A stretch of DNA of 64,000 nt from Lamellibrachia columna (GCA_963662155.1 OY759263.1:30235023-30299022); one strand, 5' to 3'. Positions 1 to 43,204 are shown, counted from the stretch's first letter. Notes: generated from the sequence alone by a model not told the origin. Numbers and translations are program-made.

Positions 1-700
1 GCTTTCAGTTCTTCCTCCGTTGTTCGTCGCTACGTTATTTTCGGCCTGCCTCTTTTTCTGTTCCCTTCTGGCTTCCAGGTTAGCGCTGTTTTTGCTGGCC
101 GGTCATTGTTCATCCTGTAGACACGACCAAGCCATGTCAACCTTCTCTTTTTCAGGATGAGGCAGATGTGTTGTTGTTTTGTTGTTTGGTGGAGTTTGGT
201 GTTGGAGATGGTCTCGGGCCAGTACACTTCCTTAGGTAGGTGTTGTGGAAGCTGGAAAGCCTATTTGTGCCTTGTTGTGTCATGCACACTTCGAGTGGTA
301 GAGGAGCACAGAGAAGACACTGCTCTGGTAGATTCTGAGTTTGGTATTTTGGGAGTATACTGAGGACCTCCAAAGCAGCTGTAGATTTGCAAATGCTGAA
401 CTGGCTTTTCCTGCACCTCCTCGGAGACTGATGATGCTGCCCAGGTAAGTGAACTTGTTGACGTACTCGAGTCGATGATTGTTGATCACGATAGGTTGCT
501 GTGACAGGTTGCTGTGACAGGTTGCTGTGTCAGGTTGCTGTGTTAGGCTGCTCTTTGTTAATACTTTTGTATTTTTTGCATTGATTGAGAGACCAATGGA
601 ACTGGCTTGTTGTTCTATGTTGCTTGTTTTCCTATGTACCTGGTCTCGAGTGTGAGAAGGCAGAGCGAGGTTATCTGCATATATTAGATCTTCGAGTGAA
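1..700 (-). pseudogene. non-LTR retrotransposon reverse transcriptase, C-terminal fossil
   Basis: Reading the minus strand from about 700 down gives the later part of a LINE reverse transcriptase. The catalytic YADD box appears as LIYADNLAL, so the second Asp is lost. It is followed by an IGLSIN segment, the KFTYLGSIIS motif (about 420-455) and a C-terminal stretch with RRLTWLGRV and NRKRGRPK (about 40-140). The reading frame changes between these blocks, so the copy is dead. It is cut by the left edge of the window. The family is not resolved; the LTWLGRV/RGRPK tail is shared by several LINE groups. It lies upstream of the first visible GABA-B receptor exon. Confidence 0.8.
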
Positions 701-1089
701 GAGCAAGGAATGTTGTTTACAACACCACATGTTTACCACTTTTTAGCGCAACAGGGATATTTGGGGACACAGCCACCAATGGGACTGGAATGTATACATG
801 TATGCATTCTACCATTTCACCATCAAATTCTCCCCACTAAGGTTTATTTTCACACCAGTCAGAGAAAAGTATGGGCAAATAAAAGTACAGTTGTTGGCCA
901 AGATTCGTTATTTAAATTTTATTTTATGAATGAGGCGTAAAATATATAAATTGTATAACCGGCTTGATTATAAAAAAAGCTTTTTATTCTCTAGCTATGC
1001 TATTAAGTAAGATAGTAATTAAACATATAGACGTTAAGTGAATACTAATTAATTTTGTTGATACTAATGTACCTTTCCTCCTGATACAG

Positions 1090-13655
<12,566 letters not shown>

Positions 13656-14213
13656 ATGACCCAGTAATACCAGTGATACAGACGCGATGTCAGACTCATT
13701 CACCGCTATTTTCCGTTGGGTTCGAAACAAATTGGATAACTCAAGCGTTTAATTATAACAATATGGTACACGCTCACATGAGAAGTATATTCACTTTAGC
13801 AGCACCAACGTTTTTACATAAAGGAAGTAAACGTATGTGAACGATAAGCTAAATGCTAGGTACCTGTAGCATCCCGCATTTCCTTAAAAGTAATTCTTCA
13901 TCTTGGAAACTGATTACAAAATTAAGGTTGACCATTTACTAGTGGCGCCATGTCTCGCTATGTGTGTGATCAGCGAAACAGTGATCAATATCATATTAGT
14001 CGTCTTTATATGCTTATTACATTAGATAAAATGTTATTTATATCAAAAGTAAATTGTTTATACGCATGTGCAATGGTTTTGTTAATTGCAATAGTTCGGC
14101 GTAACATTTATCACACCTTGTAATAGTATTGCGGCGTATCATTTGTTTCAGCCTTCAGCCGAGCGACCGTCTTGTGAACCCGCACTCAGCCCAGCGGGTA
14201 GTACGGTCCCTGA

Positions 14214-14552
14214 CAGTGGCGCCATTCAGGATATCACAGCCACAGACGCTACTTGTATATAAATTCAAAATGAATAGCTGCAGAGTGGTATAAAAAAAAT
14301 GGTTGGCTGGGCAACGTCTTTGATGTTTATGACTTGTTACGTCATTGCAACAGGCAATTGAGAAGGGTAATATAATTTCAAACAAAACGGAACTTTATTG
14401 TGTTTCTAGAAACATTTTCACTAAAGCACTATGCACAATTGTATGCAATTGAAACTGAGAGATTTATTGAAACAAAATTAGGAGTTTACCAAATAAAATG
14501 AAAATATGCAGAATCTGCACATCAAATGTAAGTTGTGGCAGTGGTGAGGAGT
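14214..14552. repeat. MITE, CAGTGGCGCCACT family
   Basis: Starts CAGTGGCGCCATTCAGGATA and ends in GTAAGTTGTGGCAGTGGTGA. It interrupts the first glutamine synthetase exon relic. Its internal sequence matches copies at 14860, 42836 and 45108. Confidence 0.75.
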
Positions 14553-14859
14553 TTACGCATCGAGTAGGTTCGCCTTAGTCCGTCTAATGGTGTCGTAATC
14601 GAGCAGCTTATTGACGTCACAGTCAACACGCGAGTTGTGATCTACATACACATTTTCGACTACAAGAACTGGTTGAATGAAATATTTCTTAGTTGCATCA
14701 GTAACGTATTGCATGAGATTACATTGCTAATAATAAGTATGCTGCTGATAATGTAGTTTCATTATAACTATGCCAAGTGTGCGCCATGTATTATACCAAT
14801 TCCCTTTGTTTCAGCTTTATGCTTAGTGAGAGTCTTGCGACTCGCACGCAGCTCATCGA

Positions 14860-15205
14860 GTTACACACACATGATATCACCACTGCCACGGTTTTATTAT
14901 GAATTCGAAGTGTTGCGAAGTGACATAAACGATGTATAGGCAGGGCAACACCATTTTAACGTCATAGCATTTGTGGCCCTAAGAGACGTAAATCAGTTTC
15001 ATCAAAAAAAGAACACTATTGTGTTTCTTGTTAAATATACAATGCCCTTTTTACCAACAATAGTATGTAATTAATTAAAATTGGGATTTTTTTTTGGACA
15101 AACGTTAGGAGTTTACCAAATGAAATAAATATTTGCACATCAAATGTAAGTTGTGATAGATTATTAATTTAAATACTAAATTATGAGAGGCGCCACTGGT
15201 GGGGA
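14860..15205. repeat. MITE, CAGTGGCGCCACT family
   Basis: A second, more diverged copy (right end near GGCGCCACTGG at about 15190) at the equivalent position of the second glutamine synthetase exon relic. The left border is approximate. Confidence 0.65.
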
Positions 15206-15454
15206 GTCCGTCTGATAGTGTAATCGGGGAGCTTCTTGACTTCCCAGTCAACACGCGAGTCGGCATCTACCGAACACATTTGCGACTACTAGAATTGGAT
15301 GAAAGAAATGTTACTTAGTCGTACTAGTAAGGTTGTTTATTAGGATAAAACAATTGATTATCGATTTATTGTGCTGTTTTCATCGGTGTTCGTTGCCACT
15401 GTCTTTTGACTAAAAATATTAAAGGGTATGTTTACTATTTATATAAATTATGCT

Positions 15455-15470
15455 TAATGGTAATTTAGGA

Positions 15471-15534
<64 letters not shown>

Positions 15535-15550
15535 TCCTAAATTACCATTA
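15455..15550. repeat. palindrome with (TA)n centre
   Basis: The arm TAATGGTAATTTAGGAGTAT at 15455 is mirrored by ATACTCCTAAATTACCATTA ending at 15550. A (TA)n tract of about 55 bp lies between them. It could form a perfect hairpin. Confidence 0.9.
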
Positions 15551-15837
15551 CACATTATTTTCTTTAGCATTCCAACAATATGCGTTATAATATAATAATT
15601 ATAAATGTATATACGTTTGTGCCTCCAGATGTAACGGCCTAATGTGTACGCGAAAAAGCAGACTATTGAAATATCTGCTGTATCGTGACTTAGCTGGGTA
15701 ATGTGTGATTATCCATATATCAGTGATTCGGCCAACTGTCGGCAATAAACGTCTTCTCACATAAACGTAATACAAAATCAAATTAAAATTCACTGTCAAC
15801 AGTAATTTTCACAAAACTGTCTTGCTATATTTGTCGA

Positions 15838-16900
15838 ACGTTTTATGCCATGGTAGGTTTTGTGTGTTTCGTCACGCCATAGTGCGTTGTTCACTGTCTG
15901 CTACCACGGGAGGTTTTGTGTGTTTCGTCACGCCATAGTGCGTTGTTCACACACCACGGGAGGTTTGGTGTGTTTTGACTTGCTGTAGTACTCAGTTCAC
16001 TGTTTTATGCCATGGTATGTTTGGTGTGTTTTTATCACGTTGTAGTGCTTAGTTCACTATTTTATTCCACGGTTGGTTGTTGTATGTTGTCACCCTATTC
16101 TGATCTGTTTTTTGCCACAGTAAGTTTGTCTTGTATTATCACACTGTTGTGCTCAGTTCAGTATTCTGCCTTAGGAGGTAAGTGGCGTACTGTCACGCTG
16201 TAGTGCTTAGTTAACTGTAGTGCTTAGTTAACTGTTTTTGTGTTGTCACAGTAGTCACGTTGTAGTGCTCAGTTCACTGTCTTCTGCAATGAGAGATTTG
16301 TTGTAAGTTGTCATTTTCTTCTGCTTTGGGACGACTTTTTTGCTTTATCATGCTAAAATGTTCAGTTCATCGTTGTATGCCAGATATGGTTTTTATATAA
16401 AAACCAGGTTTTTGTGCTTGGCACGCTGGATGTCGGTGTGGCCAACTTGCCACGCTGATCGTGGTTATGGCCACACTTTTCTGGTGCGTCGCACATATCG
16501 TGTTTTGGCCGCTGTTTTCTGCTGTTGAAGACGTCTAGTGTTTTAGTACCCTTTTGTGTTTATGGCACACTTTCAGTTTTTGTGGTACGCTTTTGTTATG
16601 GCCACAAACTTCTGCTAGGAAGACTGTTTTTTGGCAGGCTGTTGGTTGTGGACAACATTTCTGCTGTGACAAACGTCTGTTCTTTTGCCACGGTTTTACG
16701 GTTATAGCCACATTATGTTTCTAAGGTTGACTTTCAGTGTATTGGTTATGACCACTATTTCTGCTGTGACAGATGCATTATGTTTGATATAATTCTGTGG
16801 TTGTGACAACCATTTCCGGACATAGCAGTCGTATGGTGTTTGATACTAAATGCTACGACTTGTCTGGTTTTGTCACGGTAATGGTTTTCTCATGGTAAGA
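15838..16900. repeat. degenerate tandem repeat, period about 55-65 bp
   Basis: Phrases such as GTTTTGTGTGTTTCGTCACG and TAGTGC(T/G)(T/C)AGTTCAC recur about every 55-65 bp from 15838 to about 16330. They decay into GTT/GCCAC-rich sequence up to about 16900. Short open frames here have no recognisable content. Confidence 0.7.
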
Positions 16901-17399
16901 GTATTGTATTAGACCTTGTTAGCTCTAGCCACTGTATTGGTGGTTAAAACAGACTGTACACGCTATTGCACATGTTAACAGTGCCGCAATATGAATTGCC
17001 ATTATGTCACTGCATTGTGTGTCGAAATGTGGGCTCTATGAACATGACAGCCAGGAGGCTCGCATCGGGCGTAGTCAGTAGGCCTGGCGTTAGGCTATGG
17101 AACCCGCATTTTTGTTTGCTTTAAACATTCAAAGTGCCAAACGAGGCTAACACTAAATTCATCGTTGTAAACTGTAACTTAATAAAACATGTAACTGTGC
17201 AAACTTGCATTGCATTATGCATTTGTTTATACACTTACTATCTGCGGGATATATTTGCGGTTTCGTTGGCATTATAAACAGTTTCGATGGGGTAACAATT
17301 CGAACAGCAATCCTGTTTTTGCTACAACAAGCCCCGGTCTCCCATATCTTCTACCAGGTATCTATTGCATACACCAGTCACACAGCTTTACCAAATGTC

Positions 17400-17520
17400 A
17401 GTTTCTTCTTACGGCGGAATGTTCGCGAAGACTTGGCGGTACACATCATATTCACCTACTAGACAACGCTGAAAAGAGTAGGAAACACGTTTTGGGTTCG
17501 AATAATTATGCAAATCCCTT
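17400..17520 (+). pseudogene. GABA-B receptor TM3 exon relic
   Basis: TACGGCGGAATGTTCGCGAA and the following sequence match the exon at 9852-9959 (YGGMFAKTWR). One base is missing after the TGG codon, so the frame breaks. Similarity continues into the intron beyond the donor. With the relics at 20705-21289 it marks a second, dead receptor copy. Confidence 0.75.
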
Positions 17521-18109
17521 CGTTATTACGGTACTATATTTTGTTTTAAATCGCCTAACCAACCGTATTATCTGGACCCATTTCCAACACTTCTACTAAA
17601 ATGCAAAATTAATCAACTCATTTTTCCAATTACTAACATTACAGATTTTTCAGTGCAGGGCTGAGTTGTACCACAGGATTTCAAACAAGTTCTTGTAAAT
17701 CCTCTGATTAAATTGTAAAAATGTGTACAAATTACCGAAACAACTATTGTTCTATATCCTATCTCAGTTTTCTGTCAAAATATTGGAAACAGTAACAACA
17801 ACATATCCATACTCAAGCATTTTACTAATATATTTTACACATGGTATATTAATTGAACATCTAAACTACCCGAAGGGGTATTATATTCCTGCATTGCATT
17901 ATGTTCGAACCGATATGCTACAACAATATGAAGATTATGAAAATACCAACTGAAAGAAGAATGGTTCACGAAGCAATAATTTGTAGCATATATTATACCA
18001 ACTCCAGCAGCGAATCCTCCGATTTCAACTGTTCATATCCAAGTATTCGACAACTTATATATTTTCCTATGATTTGTTGAAGAATGCACGAAATGTTAGA
18101 AACAAGGTT

Positions 18110-18222
18110 TTACAATCAGCAATGTGAGTAATAATCCAGTTCCAGCTGCTTAAGTGCGACAAGCTCGTACCGAAGTGAGCGTCTTGCGAACTCGATCGCT
18201 TCGAAGGCACGGACTGTCACAC
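18110..18222 (-). pseudogene. partial relic of the glutamine synthetase last exon
   Basis: Matches the end of the exon at 23482-23714 and its 3' flank (blocks CAGCTGCTTA, GACAAGCTCGTACC and CGCTTCGAAGGCACG). An internal segment of about 40 bp is missing. No open frame remains. Confidence 0.7.
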
Positions 18223-18329
18223 ACCCAGATAGGAGGAGACGGGCTGAATGAATTGGAAGCTGGCACAGCACCTAGTATCTTACGCGTTTTATCTATTATA
18301 CAATTTATTTGGTAGCATGTTAACACATG

Positions 18330-18655
18330 TGGGGCGCGATGGCATACCGGTTAGAAGGCCGGACTCTCAATCGAGAGAACCTGGTTTCAAATCCCACTGC
18401 GGTCGTTTCGAACCTTTGGCACGTTTGATCACCCCACGTTGCCACAGTTCACTCAGCTGTATAAATGAGTACCTGGCAATACAGACAGTGGTGGAAATGT
18501 GAACGAATAGTCTTCGCGCAATTGCAGCGTGGCTGAATGCTTCCCAGAGAAGTTGAGATGGCCTTGGAATGAACAGGTCTGCCAGTGGGTGAAGTGTAAA
18601 ACGCTTTGATCAGTCCTACGGACTGGATACCGCGCTACATAAGAACGTATCTTTA
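18330..18655 (+). repeat. tRNA-derived SINE
   Basis: A tRNA-like head starts GGGGCGCGATGGC, with an A-box-like TGGCATACCGGTTAGA and a B-box-like GGTTTCAAATCCC at 18383-18395. The body (CAGCTGTATAAATGAGTACC, then GGACTGGATACCGCGCTACA) resembles conserved SINE tails of aquatic invertebrates. The mature cloverleaf cannot be completed, so this is a SINE and not a working tRNA gene. Confidence 0.75.
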
Positions 18656-18659
18656 CCTG

Positions 18660-20590
18660 TTTACCTTTTAACACAGGTGGATTTAGGAGACTGAGGGAAT
18701 GATAATGAAATAGATGAATATTTGTACTGGAATGTATTTCGACACGACTGACAAACTGTCTTATTCCTTGTGCGTGTTGGTAAATGTGTGCGTGCGTGCG
18801 AGTGTGTGTGTGTACGTGTATATGTGTTTTTTTAATATAATGCAATTTATAATGTGACAACCCTACTATGTCTAGTCACCATCGATAGATAGCTCATATG
18901 TGGTTTGTATATAATGTTATGAATTAATTTTATACATAATATGAATGTTTTAACTGAAAAAGCAACACCGCATGCACACTCACATATAATGTAACAGTAA
19001 TTGGTAAAAACGTGTGTTTGGTGCAATTGTGTTTTGTAATTTATTTTCTCTTTGCACAGAAGTAAACAAACATTGCGTTCAGACAGTTTCAAAAATAACA
19101 CAGATGCTCATTTTATGTGTCGATAAAACATATTTGGGGAATCTTCGGACACGTGCTGTTGGATATGGAGTTGGGGTTTATTTTTCTCTGCATATTTGTT
19201 GCCTCTGAATGCGGACCTATTGTATCCATTTGTGTAATACTTGATTCTGACCATCCACATTTCAATTGTTCTGTGTTGATCACCTAATTAACCAGGCAGA
19301 CCATTACATTGTATTATAAGTGTCGTCTTTGCGGCATTTCTCCAAACGTACTTGCAGAAATCCGTGTTCCATTTAGCTAGGCAGCTATTATAATTGCTGG
19401 TCATTTTATGGTTCAGAGATGTTTTGTATTGGCTCATGTGGCTTCTTGGACCCGTCACTTGCTTCAGACTCGGATGTCACATGTACCCTTTGATTATGCA
19501 TTTGTCTCGTCACAAATCCATACAGTTTTGACATATCAGACATAGATTATCTTCCGTGGCTGCCTCTCCTAATGTTTCATTAACAGTCAAAATCAGGCGT
19601 TGTTTACTCTGAAAATCACATATTGAATCAGGTTGGCGTCATGTCAGGCCTTGGCCAATCTAATCGAGCGTCAGGAGTGGCGTAATTTAATATGTAGCGT
19701 TATCACAGTGCAGTTACTTGAGAAACCAGAAGTCCAGTGACAAATGTGAGTCTCCGATTTAGGAATGTCTTTAAGACATCCTATATAACACAGTGTAAAC
19801 GGAGGACTGAATTTATCAGTGATTTTCTGCACTGGTGGCTCTTAGCATCAAGCGTAATTGGCAGCCACGTGAACAGAGATAAAAATATTAATCATAGCAT
19901 AATTTGCAAGCAAAACTAATGTGATTAACTGCTTGAAATCACCATTTGTCAAACTAAGTACTGCTAAAAATCCGTAACTTTTAATCAAGACGGGAGTACA
20001 GTCAAATTAAACGTCTACATTGAAATTTGACCGGCCAAAATTAGTCAGCCTTGTCGAATTGTCCAGCAGGATCAACATGAGAAATCGCTATCCGGTATCA
20101 ACATCCGAACTAATGAAACTGTCGATGTGAACATCATGTTTCATGCGAGACAAACACGACCAACGCCCCAGCTTCTAGATACGTCACACTAGGAGGAATA
20201 AAGAATATACAAACGAGTAAAAGAATTGACATAAATCCTAAACTAATTTTCCCTGGTTAACCGTTAACTGAACGACTGTTTTACGGAACATTGCAATACA
20301 GAATTGATTAATATGTATAACTTATCGGTTGGTTAAAAATATGTTTTATATCTTACTAGCTTTGAAAATACATGATTTGTCGATTAATTAAAATTTGCAA
20401 GTTGTACAATATATAAATACCGCTTTGTTGCAATTAAAGACATACATGTTCATCTTTAAAGGAGAAATATAACGTGTTTCACCAGATGATAATATATTGC
20501 TATGCCAAATTCCCGTTTTATCGAACTTCTGACAGCAAATATACTACAGCACTAAAGATTAAAACGTGAAGTATAAACTGACATAGATGT
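18660..20590. other. intergenic sequence with no recognisable gene
   Basis: AT-rich sequence with a short GT-rich run near 18780-18830. Only short, unsupported open frames are present. No splice-bounded conserved exon, RNA gene or repeat family was recognised. Confidence 0.5.
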
Positions 20591-20704
20591 AGGGGAAGGC
20601 AGTGTTAGTTGAGCCACTGGGTTAGTTGAATCACCCATGTTTCCCAGGAAACTACAGTATCGACAGTTACATGGTACCACCCATTGATTGAATATGTTAT
20701 TAGC

Positions 20705-21289
20705 CACCACCTGTCATCAGTCGCCAGGCATACATCTGTACATCAATGTACGTCGACCAATTGACTTGTGCTATGTGCGTGTTTAAATGTATGTGTCATG
20801 GTTCCCAACGTAGGAGATTCAACAGCTTTTGAAGAAAGTGTCGATTGTTGATCTGGAAGCCAGTCGAACAATTGTTCTCTTGTGTAGATGACATTGGATG
20901 TCCAACATTACAGAGGCCACAACTCGCTGTTTACACATTTGTCCATTTCCATAGCAACACGTTTGCGAAATGTCACATGATAACACGAATAATAGTTTAT
21001 GTATTATGTTGTGCTGTCCATGTTTGTGCTAACTTGTGTTTACTCCAAATAGCGCTGTTCCTCGTAGGCATCTTCTTTGCGTGGGAAACACGTAAAGTGC
21101 GAATCGAGGCGCTGAACGACTCGAAGGAAATCGGCATCCGCGTCTACAGCATAATGATCATATCCGTTTTCAGTGTCCCCATCTACTGGCTTCTGCCGCT
21201 ACAACAGATGTCGTTCGGCGCCATCTTGAATAGTGTGTTCGTGTGCGTCGTCTCGACCTTACTGCTCGTCTTCGGACACAAGGCATGGG
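20705..21289 (+). pseudogene. GABA-B receptor TM5-TM7 exon relics (second copy)
   Basis: 20705-20790 matches exon 10591-10678 (RQAYICTS, YVDQ) and stays open up to a TGTATGT donor-like site. 21052-21283 matches exon 12621-12859 and is fully open: VGIFFAWETRKV, LNDSKEIG, then TM6 and TM7. The family FVPK end reads FGHK, and the donor GT has become GC (AAG then GCATGG). Other receptor exons are missing or frameshifted (17400-17520), so a pseudogene is favoured. A GC-AG intron could still be used. Confidence 0.75.
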
Positions 21290-21479
21290 TTCATAGAGGA
21301 ATATGCGTGTGCGCTTGTGAGTATGGGGTGTGCATGGAATATTTCATGTTTGTTTTGAATTGTATCATTGAATTGTACGTGTAGTAGTAAGCGTATTAGG
21401 TGAATGTCACACACCGACCTATTCATTGGGAAATATGCTCTGTCGTTTCTATGTCTCCTTATATGTCTCTCGTTTCTTC

Positions 21480-21895
<416 letters not shown>

Positions 21896-21899
21896 AAAT

Positions 21900-23135
21900 A
21901 ACTCCGGCATGTTGTATAATGGCAAAACTGTATCAGCTATTTGGCTTTACTAAAGAACTGACTTTTCTAACAAAACCACTACGATAACAACGACGATTTT
22001 ATGAGAGCAACAGTGTAGTTGTGACAATGTGACATTGCATATTAATTCGCAAATTGCACAAGTCTAACGCGATCTCTTATAGTTCGGTATATTTATTATA
22101 ACACTAGACATGTCGCACGTAATTTATGAACAGTGACCAATTTCGTATTAGTTGCATGGCTTATTACGCGATTATATATTTTTGAAATTCGTTAATCTTC
22201 GATTTGCATAATGATTAAATACGCACACGCAATTGAAGTGTACACTGTAATAGTTCAGCGTAGCAGTTACCACCGTAGTAATAATACTGCTGCCGAAAAA
22301 TTAATGTCAGTATAACTACGCCATACATACAAGCATTCGTAAGTAAAGGGCACAAACCACCATATACTACACACGTATGTATGTGCACATTACACCAATA
22401 ACATAGCCATCGTCGAGTTGTTTTATTAATAGCTAAACGCACAAAATATACTAAGTCAATTGTTTTAGTTATCTGAAGCGACAAATATGTTCCAAATCTC
22501 CATTCCGTTCGTCGCTTTTGTGCAACGTTTCGAAGGGTGTACATTATAAACACATCGTTGATTAAGCCACACATACTATACACAAGAAAGGAAAATGCCT
22601 GTTGTTGTTCATCATGAATCTTGATTAACTGGTAACAATTGTTCCTTGAGTTCCATGTGTAATAATTATCGGTTGTGCGTAAATATTATAACAAAGGTAA
22701 ACCATTCATACCATTACTGTCAATGCAATACCAAACAATAACGAACACCACCAATTGCAGTAATCGGTACACGGTACATATATAATCTATTAGCTATACT
22801 GAATATTTAATAAACTTACTCTACATTTATTTTTAATATTAGGTCTACTTTGTATGAAGCACTCTGATTTGTGATGACTTACTTAACAAAGCGTTATATC
22901 ACGAACTGGCATTATTATTAGTAGTAGTATTGTATTCCACGTCTCTGTCCGTTGCTGCCTGCCGCTCCCGCGAAATACATTCTTGTTTAACAAAACGAAA
23001 GCGTATTGCCTAGAACATATTTTGACAACAAAAGCTGTGTTGCCGCCCACTTCCGAATATGACGAGCCGTAGCTTTAAAAAGATTAATATTCTACAGATT
23101 ATGAAAGTAACTACTGGTGTTGTAAGGACATTAAT
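21900..23135. other. intergenic sequence with no recognisable gene
   Basis: AT-rich sequence. No conserved exon, RNA gene or transposon terminus was recognised. The longest open frame (122 codons, minus, 22215-22583) has no motif or splice context that supports it. Confidence 0.5.
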
Positions 23136-23139
23136 TGTC

Positions 23140-23245
23140 TAGATATAAAGCGAAACACAGGCTTGGGGCTAGGCACCTAAAATAGTTAATAAAACTATTC
23201 GTTTGTAACTACAATCAAGAATATCATGCTAGTGTTTTTTCATAA
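23140..23245. repeat. solo end of the THAP-type TIR family
   Basis: GCGAAACACAGGCTTGGGG through CAATCAAGAATATCATGC matches one terminus of the elements at 6410-8235 and 23917-24474. No partner end was found nearby. Confidence 0.6.
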
Positions 23246-23481
23246 TTTGCTCCTAAGTGGGATATTCCAGTTACCTTCACATACCTAACGAAAACGCTTC
23301 AATCGAATTCACTGCGATGTCAGGAGGTGACTGCGGCGTTTATATACTGAATAGCATCAGGTAGTTTGATCAACACAACATTAACATTTAGACCGCATAG
23401 GTCTGAAGCGGATATACAAAACTATCGTCCAATAATTTTTGCATGTAAACACTTCGAGGTATCGGAAACTGGATTTCATAA

Positions 23482-40797
<17,316 letters not shown>

Positions 40798-41261
40798 GTC
40801 TACAGCTGAGGTCGTCTTTGATTACTCGTGTGGTGACGAGGCGATGTCGCTGAGAATGTGACACGGTGTCCTATCTCAGCAGGCGTCGTCGGACTGGTGC
40901 TAAATCAGGGCTCTTCCACGTATACTTCCAGCGCGGTTATATTGATCGATCCAGGTCACAGGCGCTTTTACAGACACGGCGGCGGGGGCCGCGACACTGC
41001 TTCGAACAGCGCCTTGGCGACTGCCTCGTTACTCAGGGTCGACTAGCCTAGGCAAAGTGAATCGCCATACAATTTTTTTGTTGCTGTTGTATATGCAAAA
41101 ACGCCATAAACAGAGCAGTAAACACGTCTTTCGTGTCTGTATGCATGTATATAAATAAAGTTACCTGACAATAACCATGTAAAAGCGTCACATTATTATC
41201 AAGAGTGTGACGGACGAGCCTGCCTATAAGGATCGACGTAAAGGTTGCGCCGTCTTGCTGT

Positions 41262-42465
41262 TAGAAATTTATTGTTCATTGATCTTATCACATTTACAAT
41301 ATTGCACTATTGTGGGAAAATTCATATTGTACAAACTTAAACAAACTAAGAATACTACAGAAGAAAGCTATTAGGATAATCACAAATTCTCATTACATCG
41401 CACACATTGATCCTCTATTATCAAAGTTGAAACTATTAAAATTGGATTATCTATATAAACTTCAACTAGGTATTTTTATGTATAAAGCAGCAAATAACAA
41501 ACTCCCAGATTCTATGTCATCAATGCTTACGAGAATACAAAATATCCACAAACATAATCTAAGAAACCAAAATAGCCATTATATCCAAAACATAAGAACA
41601 AACAGCAGGAAATGTTCAGTAAACTATTCAGGACCAGTATTCTGGAATGCATTACCTAGTAAATTAAAACAGCTTGTGTCCATTAACCAATTTAAAAATA
41701 AACTGAAAAAACTGTTACTCTCTAAATATCAATGACTTTACAGTAAACACTGCAAATAAGAAACTTTGTATTTGTACAAAATGTACTCTATATCTACATT
41801 TATTTTCACATGGTGGAGAAGACCATGTGTTTCATGCTTATGTAATATTTAATGTAGTCAGGATCATGTATTACTTAATGTATTCATGCTCACACTTAAT
41901 GAATACTTGACAATTGTGTAGTTAGTGTATTATTTGTTCATATAATTCAAATTACAAATTATATGTTGACATTTAAGCAACATTTTTGAAACTCAATTTG
42001 TATTTGTATAACATATACTCTACATCTACCGTTATTTTAACATGGCAGAAAAAACCATGAATTGATGTTCGTGTAGTATTTAATGTATTCATGGTTCCTG
42101 CATTACTTAATGTGTTCATGTTCACATTGTAATATATTCATGTGCAATAATTAGTTAGGTTATTAGTGTAGTATTTGTTCATAAAATACAATTTGTATGT
42201 ACATATTTAAGCAATTTTTTATTTTTTTACATTATATTGTATTTCACTTGCAATAATGTTGCTTAGTATATGTTTTTTGGCTTAAGCCTAAGGAAACAAA
42301 ATAATTATGTTGATTTATTTCTGGGTGGTCCTCGTCATAAGCCCCGCGGGGTTTCTAGAGGATCTCCTTGGTTGCTTCGCTATTTGTATAATCTGTGACT
42401 CAAATCATATTGTAAGTATCTTAAAATGTATGTGTAGCCAAAATAAAGTTATTCATTCATTCAAA
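41262..42465 (+). pseudogene. LINE 3' part: RT C-terminus and 3' UTR
   Basis: The frame LILSHLQYCTIV (41275-41310) shifts by one base into WENSYCTNLNKL, and then runs open to a stop at 41735: LQKKAIRIIT, KLDYLYKLQLGIFMYK, SGPVFWNALPSKLK and NQFKNKLKKLLL. This is the post-RT C-terminal domain of a LINE. The 3' UTR runs to an AAATAAAG and TTCATTCATTCA tail at about 42435-42465. The element is 5'-truncated and lies between the glutamine synthetase start and the next genes. Confidence 0.85.
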
Positions 42466-42835
42466 TGTCGTTTCGTTGCCTCTTTTCTCTGTTTAACACA
42501 CGCATGCGCAATTCTAACCGTTTGACATGTACCTTGTCTTTTTATTATTTGACGTCAATTAGGATACACAGTGAGGACCAAAGTAAAAAGATAAAGAATC
42601 GCAAGTAGAAGGACAAAGCTACAAAAAGTTTGCATTTAGGAAGCTGGCGATACGTCAGCCACGAAGACCTTCGACCTATCAATGGAACAAAATTCACTGG
42701 AACATGATCTGGAACACTTAAGGTGGCATCCAGAGATTTAATCGAGCAAGAACAAATTCAGATATGAGTAACTCGGCCGGGACAATCATGTGTAAGCTAC
42801 ACGAACAAACGTCACGCAAGTGTAACGTGCATGGC

Positions 42836-43170
42836 ATCACTCACCATTTCACCACTGACACAACATAATTACATTTGATGTGCACATTCTCCCATATTGT
42901 TTTCAAGAAATCTCTCAATTTCAAGTGCATACAATTGTGGATTGTGTTTGTATTAGAAAATATGTCCATAAGCACAGTAACGTTCGTTTTTGTTTGAAAT
43001 TATGTTAGTCAAGTGCACTGTTGCGCAATGGCGTAACTAGTCGGAAACAACAATTAATGACGCTGCCCAGCCTACCAATCCTTTATGCCACTCCGCAACT
43101 GTTTATTTTAAATTTATAATCAAGTTGTGACAGTGGTGATATGCTGAGTTGCATCATTGTGGGGTGTCAT
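42836..43170. repeat. MITE, CAGTGGCGCCACT family, reverse orientation
   Basis: From CACTCACCATTTCACCACTG to CAAGTTGTGACAGTGGTGAT. It has the same interior as the copies at 14214 and 45108, reversed. Both ends are degenerate. Confidence 0.7.
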
Positions 43171-43204
43171 GTTTCAGTACAATCGTGCATCCACGAAAAC
43201 GCGT

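Larger units (their letters stand above)
14155..15295 (-). pseudogene. two tandem relics of the glutamine synthetase last exon
   Basis: Parts at 14155-14213 plus 14553-14660, and at 14815-14860 plus 15206-15295, match the terminal exon at 23482-23714 on the minus strand. For example, FTRRSLG is at about 14160-14185, and a block like DYDTIRRTKANLLDA is at about 14560-14620. Both copies are split at the same place by the same MITE and lie about 660 bp apart. The MITE therefore probably inserted once, before a local tandem duplication. No other synthetase exons accompany them. Confidence 0.75.

Noticed and set aside
18330..18405. Functional tRNA gene
   Set aside because: A- and B-box-like elements are present, but the stems do not pair into a full cloverleaf and the sequence continues into a SINE body.
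20845..21384. 179-codon plus-strand frame as a complete gene
   Set aside because: Only 21052-21283 matches the GABA-B receptor. The frame runs through the acceptor and donor sites at both sides, so the extra codons are intronic.
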